Of a stretch of 64,000 nt of DNA, positions 56,607-64,000 are shown piece by piece. The position numbers were made by a program, and so were the translations under genes. The notes below the pieces were generated by a model. That model did not search any database and was not told the origin of the DNA. It saw only the letters and a list, made by a program, of their open reading frames with translations. The DNA is from Marivirga tractuosa DSM 4126 (GTDB lineage Bacteria > Bacteroidota > Bacteroidia > Cytophagales > Cyclobacteriaceae), in assembly GCF_000183425.1 (NCBI RefSeq), contig NC_014759.1, forward strand, positions 4,061,001-4,125,000, read 5' to 3'. The stretch's first letter is position 1. The number at the start of each line of letters is the position of its first letter.

Positions 56607-57133
56607 ATGCTTAAATAAGTGATTAGGGTTTAATTCTCAAATTGATTAATTTATTCTACTTCTAATTTATCTGACCACACGAAATAAACAAACTTAGGGT
56701 TAGGTAGATATTAAATTTTTGGTTGTTCCCATCTTTATATTTCATGTGCTAGAGCTATTTGAGTTTGAATAATTCTTACTTAAAAGTGCTTCAGAATAGA
56801 AAAATGAGACAGTAGCTTACTTCCTGTCTTTTCATTATTACTTGTTTCATGGCTTTAAGTCATTGTTTTTCATTTCTGTTTATGTTATCTTTATTTGGAA
56901 GGTTAGTATCTACTATTGCATTAGCTATTACTTCCTATTATCCTGTTTATTCAGAACCAATAATTTAAAATCTGTTATAGACATGTACTGAATGTTGTTG
57001 CAATCTCTCAATACAAGGGGAGGAGAGAGTGTAAAGATAGCAAGGTATGAATAAATGTTTTTGTCATGTCTCTTTTTGTCTAGTAAGAACATTTTCTAGA
57101 CTGTTAGTTTAATATTATAAAATTATTTTTTAA
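56607..57133. other. 527-base region without genes
   Basis: No open frame of useful length on either strand. A hairpin around AATGAGACAG and CTGTCTTTTCATT (about 56803-56836) may be a late terminator for the upstream operon. The remainder is AT-rich with no repeats that I can see, and a promoter for the next gene is expected near its right end. Confidence 0.4.
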
Positions 57134-58390
57134 ATGAATTTCCTATATACTAAAAGAGAAGTGGTAGATAAATTAAATGAGATTACATCTTCGGCTGAAA
57201 ACATAGTATTTGAGTTTAAAAGAGATATTGATGGTGAACACTTACAAATTGACATAAACGATAGCAACGCCCAAGAAGATTATCTTATTGATTATATTTC
57301 CATTATCCATTCTATAAATGAGGTTCCCTTTAGGAAAAGAATAATTGTAAACCGTAAGATTATTGCAAATCAAGATGATTATACTCTAGATTTAAATCTT
57401 AGCAACTGTGAATTCAAAAATCAATTGGTCTTATTTGGTAAAGAGTTTAAGGGTAGGGTCGATTTTAACTATAGTGTTTTTAATGAAATCAATTTTTCTT
57501 ACTCTATATTTCATGAAAAAACAACTTTTCAACATTGTATTTTTGATAATTTAGTGGATTTTTATAATACGACTTTTAATAATTTAGTGGACTTCTACTA
57601 CTCTACTTTTAAATGTTCAGTACAATTTCATTTAACTGATTTCAAAAATATTACAGTATTTTCACGCGTTACTTTCGAACAAGAACTACAGTTTCTTTAT
57701 AATAATATTTCCACTGAAAGTACTAAAGTAAGTTTTGAGAACGCCACATTTAACAGATGTATCGATATTTCTAGATCGAATTTTTATTGTATACTTAATT
57801 TTTGGTCTTCAACAATTAAAATTGACTCAATAATTGAGGAACTGGGAGAGTCACAATTTTATAAAACAGATAATGGTAAACTACAATCAAAAACTGAAAA
57901 AGGAAATGATGTTTATCATATTTTAAGAGAATCAATCCGGATTATAAAACATAGCTTTAAAGAATCAAATAATGTAATAGAATCTCTTAGATATCAAAAG
58001 GTTGAAATTGAGTTATTGTCCCGTGATAGAGAATCAGATAAGAAGTGGAGTGACTCTCTTTCATTACAATTAAATAGGGTTTCTAATAATCATGGTCTTA
58101 GATGGGATTTCGGGATTTGCTTTACTGTTATGGTAGGCTTTGTTACTTTTTTTATCTTATTGGATTGGGACTTAATCTATAGGATATTATGTACTAAAGA
58201 CTTTAGAAATCCACATAGTGATATTGGTAAACAACTAATTCAATTTTATTTACCATTCAATATTGAGTATCCTAGTTCTTTCTTAAAAGAAAATTTAGTA
58301 GGCTTTTTAATATTCTATATAAGTAAATTTCTTATTGCGTATGGTTATTATCAAACTATTGCAGCATTTAGAAAATATTTAAAGAATTAA
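57134..58390 (+). CDS. pentapeptide-repeat-like protein with C-terminal membrane helices
   Basis: 418 residues. Residues about 90-215 are degenerate pentapeptide-type repeats in which every fifth residue is Phe (VDFNYSVFNEINFSYSIF, TTFQHCIFDNLVDFYNTTF, VDFYYSTFKCSVQFHLTDF, VSFENATFNRCIDISRSNF), giving a right-handed beta-helix. Residues about 322-345 (FGICFTVMVGFVTFFILLDW) and 389-410 (VGFLIFYISKFLIAYGYYQT) are membrane helices with a polar loop between. The mix suggests a membrane-located effector or channel-like protein. It lies 8 bases upstream of a second membrane protein. Not close to a family I can name. Confidence 0.75.
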   Translation: MNFLYTKREVVDKLNEITSSAENIVFEFKRDIDGEHLQIDINDSNAQEDYLIDYISIIHSINEVPFRKRIIVNRKIIANQDDYTLDLNLSNCEFKNQLVLFGKEFKGRVDFNYSVFNEINFSYSIFHEKTTFQHCIFDNLVDFYNTTFNNLVDFYYSTFKCSVQFHLTDFKNITVFSRVTFEQELQFLYNNISTESTKVSFENATFNRCIDISRSNFYCILNFWSSTIKIDSIIEELGESQFYKTDNGKLQSKTEKGNDVYHILRESIRIIKHSFKESNNVIESLRYQKVEIELLSRDRESDKKWSDSLSLQLNRVSNNHGLRWDFGICFTVMVGFVTFFILLDWDLIYRILCTKDFRNPHSDIGKQLIQFYLPFNIEYPSSFLKENLVGFLIFYISKFLIAYGYYQTIAAFRKYLKN

Positions 58391-58398
58391 GAATAAAT

Positions 58399-59139
58399 AT
58401 GTTTGCAGATAATATAAATACTATCATACCTGTAATTTCGACTTTGGCGGGAATAGTCATTGGTTGGCTATTGAATGAATTAAGAGATTATTTCAAATTA
58501 AGAAGAGAAAACAAAAGAGTAATAAATCATGTGCTTTTTAATTTATTGGAAATTCGATCTATTTTGGCTAAAACTGAGATGGAGCATTCCAGTGAATTCA
58601 TTATTAAATTAATTGAAGATAAATACCCTCAAGTGCCCAAGAAGCAAATGAGATTCTATATGAGATCTATTTTTAATTTATACCTTAAAAAGATTGTTGC
58701 TGATAATCAAAATAATAGTATTCAATCAATAGAAAATAGATACAAAGACTCTGTAGATGATTTTTCTAAAATTTTTCCATTACTAGCATATGAAGTTGGT
58801 GGAAAAATTAATCTGTATAATTACTTGACTTTCCTGACAAAGTATGTAGAAAAAATTGATGATATGGTTAGAGCTGAGTTTAATAATGATTTAGTACCTA
58901 ATGATCAGGATGAGTATCATAGTTTTACAGAACTAATATCAGAATTTTTTGAAACAAATTTGTTTAAAAAAGCACTCAATTCCATTAGTGTTGATATAAT
59001 TAAAATATCAAAAAAACTTGGTAGAAGCACTAAAAAGTCTTGTGAAGAAATAATGCATGGACAAGACTCCAGTTTTGAATCAGAAGATTTTCAGATCTTT
59101 TTTGATGATTACATGGAAAAAGTAAGTAGCTACCAATAG
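58399..59139 (+). CDS. membrane-anchored helical protein, unknown function
   Basis: 246 residues. One N-terminal membrane helix (TIIPVISTLAGIVIGWLLNE, residues about 8-27) is followed by RDYFKLRRENKRVINHVLFN and long charged helices to the end, with no catalytic motif visible. The arrangement resembles small single-helix membrane partners of defence effectors, but no family is recognised. It begins 8 bases after the pentapeptide-repeat gene, so the two are probably co-transcribed. Confidence 0.75.
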   Translation: MFADNINTIIPVISTLAGIVIGWLLNELRDYFKLRRENKRVINHVLFNLLEIRSILAKTEMEHSSEFIIKLIEDKYPQVPKKQMRFYMRSIFNLYLKKIVADNQNNSIQSIENRYKDSVDDFSKIFPLLAYEVGGKINLYNYLTFLTKYVEKIDDMVRAEFNNDLVPNDQDEYHSFTELISEFFETNLFKKALNSISVDIIKISKKLGRSTKKSCEEIMHGQDSSFESEDFQIFFDDYMEKVSSYQ

Positions 59140-59375
59140 AACATATTGAAATGGTGAATTTTAGTATTTTGAGTAATGTGAATGAAATTAGCTTTTATTT
59201 GTAGCCCAATTTAAGAATTTTATAATGAGTCATTTTTTGCCATTGTTGACTAGAACTTCATCAGTTAACAGAGGGGGTACCCTGATTGGAGAAAGGTTAA
59301 GGAATGGTTGGAGGAGTATTAAGTGTCTAATTCAATATTTTTACATTTTTCTCTAATTAGTATTAAATAAATATT

Positions 59376-60410
59376 ATGAGTAATATTTTAACTAAATGTT
59401 CCCTATGTAAAGCAAATGAGGCTGATCAAACCGGGTCACACATTGTACCAAGTTTTTTACTAAAACGAATAGAAAATATTGATGGTAGAACAGGTCGAGA
59501 CTACGAAATCGGTTTCACCTTAACTGACCAAAAGATTGAGAGCCACTTTGGTAGAGAAGTCCCTATTGAAAAGCTCAATGAGGTTTATGGAGAACTAACA
59601 GATGATGAAATTAAGGCCAATAAACATCCTTTGGTAGTTGATTTTATTTTTTGTAGAAGTTGCGAAATAAAGCTAGGTGTTGTTGAAAGTGAATATGCAA
59701 GTAGATTTAATAGCGAGGGAGAAAATATTAATTCAGCTATTAGCTTCTTATTCTGGTCTAGTATAATTTGGAGATTATCGATTAATAGAAAGGATAGTAA
59801 TCATTTAACTAAGAGTCATTCAGAAATACTAAGGAGGATATTAGATAGGACTCTAAAAGACAACTTATCTGCCATAAATCAAGATGAATTATTGACATCA
59901 AGTGATAAATCTAAAATTAGTTACAAATTATTGAGAGCAAAGGATTTCTCGAATGAACATCCCACCTTTTTATCGTTTGTCAAAGGATATAATAACCCCT
60001 ATCTTCTTATTTTAGATGAATATATTTGCCTCTTCAGATTTGGGAATAAAACAGTAGATTCAATTCAAAAAGATTACTTTGGCTTAAAAGACAAGTTAAG
60101 AAATGCATCTTATAATAATTATAATGAATTAGAGGTAATTACATCCATAGGAGAAGAAGAGATGTCTAACATGATCAAATTTTTACTTGCTGAGTATTCT
60201 AAATTAAGAACTAAAAACATTAATATTATTTTGGATAAAGTTCATAGATATATTGATGGAAAAGGAAGATTCATGCCTTTAGAGATTAAAAAGGAAATTG
60301 TTATTAATTTATATGATAATGAAAAAGAGTTGGGAAGACGGTTCTCGAATGAAGAATTCATAGAGGTAGTTATTTCAGTACTAAGAAAATATATTCCTTT
60401 TCAAAATTAA
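59376..60410 (+). CDS. zinc-binding HNH-like protein, unknown function
   Basis: 344 residues. The N-terminus has a CxxC pair and His (Cys8, Cys11, His22 in CSLCKANEADQTGSHIVPSF) and a second CxxC at Cys93 and Cys96 (FCRSCEIK). The SHIVPSFLL form is like the first part of HNH nucleases of the CxxC...EHIIPKFL type, so a nucleic-acid nuclease fold is possible; the Glu before the His is Ser, and a third catalytic residue is not obvious. The C-terminal two thirds are mixed helices and strands without known motifs. It is convergent with the minus-strand operon. Confidence 0.75.
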   Translation: MSNILTKCSLCKANEADQTGSHIVPSFLLKRIENIDGRTGRDYEIGFTLTDQKIESHFGREVPIEKLNEVYGELTDDEIKANKHPLVVDFIFCRSCEIKLGVVESEYASRFNSEGENINSAISFLFWSSIIWRLSINRKDSNHLTKSHSEILRRILDRTLKDNLSAINQDELLTSSDKSKISYKLLRAKDFSNEHPTFLSFVKGYNNPYLLILDEYICLFRFGNKTVDSIQKDYFGLKDKLRNASYNNYNELEVITSIGEEEMSNMIKFLLAEYSKLRTKNINIILDKVHRYIDGKGRFMPLEIKKEIVINLYDNEKELGRRFSNEEFIEVVISVLRKYIPFQN

Positions 60411-60474
60411 TTGATCTCTATCCTTATTAGAATCTTTAATGAATAAAAAGGATTCCATCTTGCTTATTAGGTAT

Positions 60475-61167
60475 TTAATTTATCACAATACTCCCCTGTA
60501 GTTTAATTAATTCTGGATCTTCTGGTTTGCTTAATTCAATTTCTACAGTAACTACATTTGATTTAATTTCGGAGAGTACTAAAGAACTATAAAGGATAGG
60601 AATCGAATAGTCTATTTCAATGCCCAATCGAGGGTTTTTATACTTTTCAATATTATTTATTCTTTCACTTATTAATGTGGTTTTTTTTAAGGTTGAGTCT
60701 TTCTTATTATCTACTTTTTTTAGCTGTGTAGGGTATTGTATTTTTTTGAGAAGAATATTTTTACATATTAGTAAGGTTAATTTTGGTATTAGAATATTTA
60801 AAGGCCTAAGATATACTTTTAAAAATCTTGCAATATCTAGGTTCAATTCACGAAAATTTAATGCATCAATTATTACATCGATATAATTATTGTATTTTCG
60901 ATCAGATTCGCTTCCTTTTACAGGGATTTCAGTGAAACCGACATTTATTTTATCTAAAATTGGATATAGTTCTTTGTTTCTATCGATAATAGGATGAGCT
61001 GACCAATTACAATAAAAGTATAAAGTTTTATAGTTTTCTTTTTGATGTTCTAGCTCGATCAAGCTTCTTACATCTCTCAAAAATTGTCCTACATCATTTT
61101 TACTCAACTTTCTTTTAGATAATGATTCTTTGATTTCTTTAACAAGGTGTGACTTTATGTTGGACAT
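60475..61167 (-). CDS. unknown protein, last gene of the HEPN/PIN operon
   Basis: 230 residues. No signal peptide or membrane helix. The first half is helical (SHLVKEIKESLSKRKLSKND, VRSLIELEHQKENYKTLYFY) with a WSAHPIIDRN segment near residue 70; the second half (SERINNIEKYKNPRLGIEID, YSSLVLSEIKSNVVTVEIEL) is strand-rich. I do not recognise a family. It lies 48 bases after the PIN-like gene and seems to belong to the same transcription unit. The very high AT content is the same as in its neighbours. Confidence 0.7.
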   Translation of the reverse strand: MSNIKSHLVKEIKESLSKRKLSKNDVGQFLRDVRSLIELEHQKENYKTLYFYCNWSAHPIIDRNKELYPILDKINVGFTEIPVKGSESDRKYNNYIDVIIDALNFRELNLDIARFLKVYLRPLNILIPKLTLLICKNILLKKIQYPTQLKKVDNKKDSTLKKTTLISERINNIEKYKNPRLGIEIDYSIPILYSSLVLSEIKSNVVTVEIELSKPEDPELIKLQGSIVIN

Positions 61168-61215
61168 ATTTTTCTGAATTTAATGTCATTAAAATGTAGG
61201 TTTATTTTATCGTTT

Positions 61216-62217
61216 TTAGATTAATCCAGCTTCAAGTTCTCTAATGATTGAATTGATTTTAGAATGATTATATATTATTGGTTTATCAATTCTGTCCACG
61301 CTTGTTTGTAATATTGTCTTGTTCAATTCATTAATGAATTCACTTGAATAGTGCTTGGGATATTCATTTTTGGTACGTAAGGTAAGCTTAGAAGAATTGT
61401 ATCTAATGTTATTTTCAACATGAGGAGCCATAAGCTTGTAAAGTGCATAGTCTCTGGTAGCAAAAATTGGATATGTGCTTTTCTGAAATATTTTATTTAA
61501 TTCAGGTGCGTTACAACTAATCCTAGCGTGAAATAAGTCCCATGCAGATCCCCAAAGCGATTTTATGACTTTTTCAGGTGTAGATCCTAATTTAATCATT
61601 GAGCGAAGTTTAGAGTCACCTCCAAAAATTGCTAAGGCTAAAGAATATTCTAAGCCTAAAAACAAGTCTAGGTTAATCATCCATTGTATAAATTTTTGAA
61701 TATTTTTTTCTGCAAGTTCATTTTTTAAACCATTGTTTGATATTTCCCTTATTTTAAGTAGTCCTGCATAATAGAGATTAAGATTGCTAGCTAAGGGTGC
61801 AATAGATGTAACTAAAAGTTTTGGATTTTTACTTGGTATAAAATTTTGATTGTAATCAAAATTTAACTTTTTAAGTCTTTTTATAGGATATTTAAGAGCA
61901 AAATCAATCTTATTCTTAATATCCCATAATTTATCTTCTTGAATCTCAAATGTGGATTTATCATAGCATAGTTCAATGAGTGCAAAAATTGGGATTGCCT
62001 CTATATTGTTTTTCTGAATATACTCTATTAGATTAAATATTTTTATTTTATCAACCCGTGCAGATTTCTTATGCTTTATAAGGGTAATGATATCCAAACA
62101 AACACAGCTATCCAGAATTATGATAGGTTGCTCATTTTTTTCTGAAATTTCTGTCAGCTTTTGTTGATTAGGCAATGCAATTTCTCCTAATTCTGATAAG
62201 TAGTGAAAATGATTCAT
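61216..62217 (-). CDS. PIN-like domain protein
   Basis: 333 residues. The pattern of acidic residues suggests a PIN-type nuclease: Asp36 (IIILDSCVCLDIITL), Glu82 (FALIELCYD), Asp227 (SAWDLFHARI) and Asp256 (FATRDYALYKLM). PIN domains cleave RNA as VapC toxins or as parts of defence systems; these four residues would coordinate magnesium. The rest is helical with no other motif. Neighbours are an upstream HEPN protein and a downstream unknown protein, with 52 and 48-base gaps, so a common operon is likely. The PIN call rests on this motif order alone. Confidence 0.5.
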   Translation of the reverse strand: MNHFHYLSELGEIALPNQQKLTEISEKNEQPIIILDSCVCLDIITLIKHKKSARVDKIKIFNLIEYIQKNNIEAIPIFALIELCYDKSTFEIQEDKLWDIKNKIDFALKYPIKRLKKLNFDYNQNFIPSKNPKLLVTSIAPLASNLNLYYAGLLKIREISNNGLKNELAEKNIQKFIQWMINLDLFLGLEYSLALAIFGGDSKLRSMIKLGSTPEKVIKSLWGSAWDLFHARISCNAPELNKIFQKSTYPIFATRDYALYKLMAPHVENNIRYNSSKLTLRTKNEYPKHYSSEFINELNKTILQTSVDRIDKPIIYNHSKINSIIRELEAGLI

Positions 62218-62269
62218 GATAAAGATATATTCTGTATTATTTAATTCATGTCATCATTATATTGATTAG

Positions 62270-63949
62270 TTAATAACTCCATCTGATCTTTGAGTGCTCG
62301 GTATTTTCTTTAAATTTTGATTGATGCCTAATTAAATATACGAAAGAAAAAATAGCTGATTTGGTAAGAATCATCAATATTTTAGTTTTTTCAATGAGTT
62401 CTAATTTGGTAAAAGCTTCCTCATTCATCGATTTATAATGCTTTAATTCAGTATCGGAACCCACTACATGAAGAATTTTGTGTTCCATCGCATTTCTTAT
62501 TGACCTAAAACTACTCAATGCAGCATATTTATCTTTGCTTAAATCTCTTGCTATGCTGTACAGAGAAATAAGGTAGTAATTAGATTCAAAATCTTTATCC
62601 TCAAATAAACCCAACCCTTGATCCCACATATTCAAAAAGTAAATCTTTGGACGTTCATTTTTATTTGGAAATTTATTTTTCAGCTTTTTCTGATAATCAA
62701 TTTCCATTACTTGAAAAATACCATGTGCAAGTTGATCTAATATGCTATATAAAGTTTTAAATGAGTTTTTTAAAAGTGCATTCTTAATATTTTTTTTGGT
62801 AGCACCTCTTTTGATTGAATTCACATGGAAGCCGTGAATATTGACTTTATCTAAACTCTTGTAATAATTATGCCTTGCAAGAATAAAATCATAGATGGAA
62901 ACTTCTAGTATTGATTCAAACTGCTGTACCCAATTAATTTGCGTGTGTGGGTGATTTGTTTCTATTTGAAGATCATCCCTGATTGCACTGGGGCATTGAC
63001 AAAAAAATGAATGTTCATTAAGATAGAGTTGATTTTCAATACAAAACTGATTGTAAGAATTAAAATTATCTTTTTGCTTTACAATTTTTGTGTAATGCTT
63101 TCTAAGATTTTTTATACTTAGTTTTTGATCCTTTATGAATTTTCTGCTTTGTGTTTCGACTCTTATTAATTGTTGCTTTTGCTCTACTAATATATTTCCC
63201 GATTTTTTTGCCTCTAAACAATAATCTATGATTTTTAGTAGTAACAGGCCGTTATAGCTTAAGCAAGTTTTTTGTTTAATAGCCTCTAGTAATAAGGCTC
63301 GAGTATAGTCAACATTTGCATTAATGTGTAGATATTTCTTGGCAATATTTAAATAATAGAGTGGTTCAAACCATCTGGAAAGTTCAGTTAAACTTAGGGA
63401 TAACAAAGTTAAACAACTACTTAAATCAGTTTCGTTCAGTATGTTTTTACCCTCTAAATGCTGTATGTAAACTTTCCACAGGTAAGACTTCGCTTTAATT
63501 AAGTTCTCTGATATTTCAAATGAATTGGTTGGATTCTCTAGTTTAATCAAATTGTAATACATGATGAGTGTTTCAGCATAAATTATGCTTGATCTGACAG
63601 TATGTTTTGAAAACAATTTTGATTTTAGATTTGGTTTTTCAAATTCAGCAATAACATTTAAAAAAGTCTGTTTACTTGAATATTGCTGTGCATAAAAGTT
63701 GAGTGTTTCAAAAAAACCTAAATGGACTTCAAGTTTATCTTTTTCTTCTATTTTGGAGTTTAAACAAGCAAAGTAAAAGGCATTCAAAGCACCTTGTACT
63801 TTTTCTTTTTTTTCTGTTAAAAATAACCGTCTAAATCTTCTTAGCTCCTTATTGTATCTTTCTATAAAATTTGGTGATTTAAAAAAATCAACTGGAAATA
63901 AATATACTGCCTGCTCCTTATCCTTCTTGTTTAAGTCCGAACTTTGCAT
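62270..63949 (-). CDS. LA2681-like HEPN protein with helical N-terminal repeats
   Basis: 559 residues. The C-terminal domain ends with SFRSIRNAMEHKILHVVGSD, where Arg485 and His490 make the Rx4H motif of HEPN ribonucleases. The surrounding pattern (YSIARDLSKD, then IRNAMEH) is like the LA2681-type HEPN family. The first 400 or so residues are TPR-like helices (NAFYFACLNSKIEEKDKLEV, LTLLSLSLTELSRWFEPLYY). HEPN proteins usually cleave RNA in toxin or abortive-infection systems. It starts 2 bases after a gene whose end resembles a DNA methylase/restriction enzyme, which suggests coupling to a modification system. Confidence 0.7.
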   Translation of the reverse strand: MQSSDLNKKDKEQAVYLFPVDFFKSPNFIERYNKELRRFRRLFLTEKKEKVQGALNAFYFACLNSKIEEKDKLEVHLGFFETLNFYAQQYSSKQTFLNVIAEFEKPNLKSKLFSKHTVRSSIIYAETLIMYYNLIKLENPTNSFEISENLIKAKSYLWKVYIQHLEGKNILNETDLSSCLTLLSLSLTELSRWFEPLYYLNIAKKYLHINANVDYTRALLLEAIKQKTCLSYNGLLLLKIIDYCLEAKKSGNILVEQKQQLIRVETQSRKFIKDQKLSIKNLRKHYTKIVKQKDNFNSYNQFCIENQLYLNEHSFFCQCPSAIRDDLQIETNHPHTQINWVQQFESILEVSIYDFILARHNYYKSLDKVNIHGFHVNSIKRGATKKNIKNALLKNSFKTLYSILDQLAHGIFQVMEIDYQKKLKNKFPNKNERPKIYFLNMWDQGLGLFEDKDFESNYYLISLYSIARDLSKDKYAALSSFRSIRNAMEHKILHVVGSDTELKHYKSMNEEAFTKLELIEKTKILMILTKSAIFSFVYLIRHQSKFKENTEHSKIRWSY

Positions 63950-63951
63950 GC

Positions 63952-64000
63952 TTAATTTTCAATAATCTTAATTTCTTCATCAGTCAATCCATAAAGTTGA
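63952..64000 (-). CDS. 3' end of a probable DNA methylase/restriction enzyme gene (partial)
   Basis: The stop codon is TAA (63952-63954 on the minus strand). The visible end encodes QLYGLTDEEIKIIEN. The LYGLTxEEIKIIE ending is very common at the C-terminus of class I SAM-dependent DNA methyltransferases of type II/IIG restriction-modification and BREX-like systems. The body lies outside the window. The gap to the HEPN gene is 2 bases, so they are translationally coupled. The family assignment rests on only 15 residues. Confidence 0.45.
   Translation of the reverse strand, partial: QLYGLTDEEIKIIEN

Overview
The window looks like chromosomal DNA of a Bacteroidota bacterium, probably a Cytophagales-type marine or soil gliding relative. 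This is inferred from low GC, the secreted repeat protein with a C-terminal sorting domain of the type IX secretion kind, Bacteroidota -7 promoter boxes (TAnnTTTG), and families such as DUF4197, DUF4293, DUF2490, PorT-like barrels and a very large NtrY-like kinase. No species name can be read from the sequence alone.

Region 1 (1-5.5 kb) is an accessory array. Small unrelated genes all lie on the + strand: a lipoprotein, a second lipoprotein, a ParD/ParE-type toxin-antitoxin pair, a RibD/DHFR-fold reductase, a membrane protein and a J-domain membrane protein. They are separated by long imperfect palindromes that begin near AAC and end in GTT. This is the layout of an integron cassette array (or a cluster of attC sites without a nearby integrase). 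No integrase lies in the window. A surface-repeat protein follows the last palindrome.

Region 2 (5.6-21 kb) holds envelope and secreted proteins: a thioredoxin-like TPR protein, a 1539-residue FG-GAP/cadherin-like protein with nearly identical tandem repeats, CrcB, a YwqK-like protein, HtpG, DUF4197, a beta-barrel, and a minus-strand cluster of MORN, DUF2490 and YwqK/coiled-coil proteins, then DUF4293.

Region 3 (21-30 kb) concerns sensing and oxidative stress: a histidine kinase, a rhodanese/rhodanese/small membrane protein operon, a methyltransferase broken by an in-frame TAA, and two katG genes flanking a YjjX-like NTPase. The first katG carries a lipoprotein signal and a premature TAA 30 codons before its natural end. 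Both katG genes share an upstream AT-rich operator-like motif.

Region 4 (29.9-53.4 kb) is core metabolism and envelope: PlsC, GatC, a large membrane-TPR protein, a LolD-like ABC ATPase, a LuxR-type response regulator, LpxB, Fmt, an NtrY-like kinase overlapping a giant outer-membrane-like protein, MlaE/MlaF-type transporter subunits, a glycan-modification set (SDR, DegT aminotransferase, CapD-type dehydratase), a Nudix protein and an ABC-F ATPase.

Region 5 (53.5-64 kb) begins at tRNA-Leu(CAA) and continues as a very AT-rich accessory island with defence-like content. A three-gene operon (nucleotidyltransferase-fold protein, HTH protein, KGGVGR-type ATPase with TPRs) is followed by a pentapeptide-repeat membrane protein with a membrane partner and an HNH-like zinc protein. 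A minus-strand operon then encodes the tail of a probable DNA methylase/restriction enzyme, a LA2681-like HEPN protein, a PIN-like protein and an unknown protein. The last two operons are the best candidates for undescribed defence systems.
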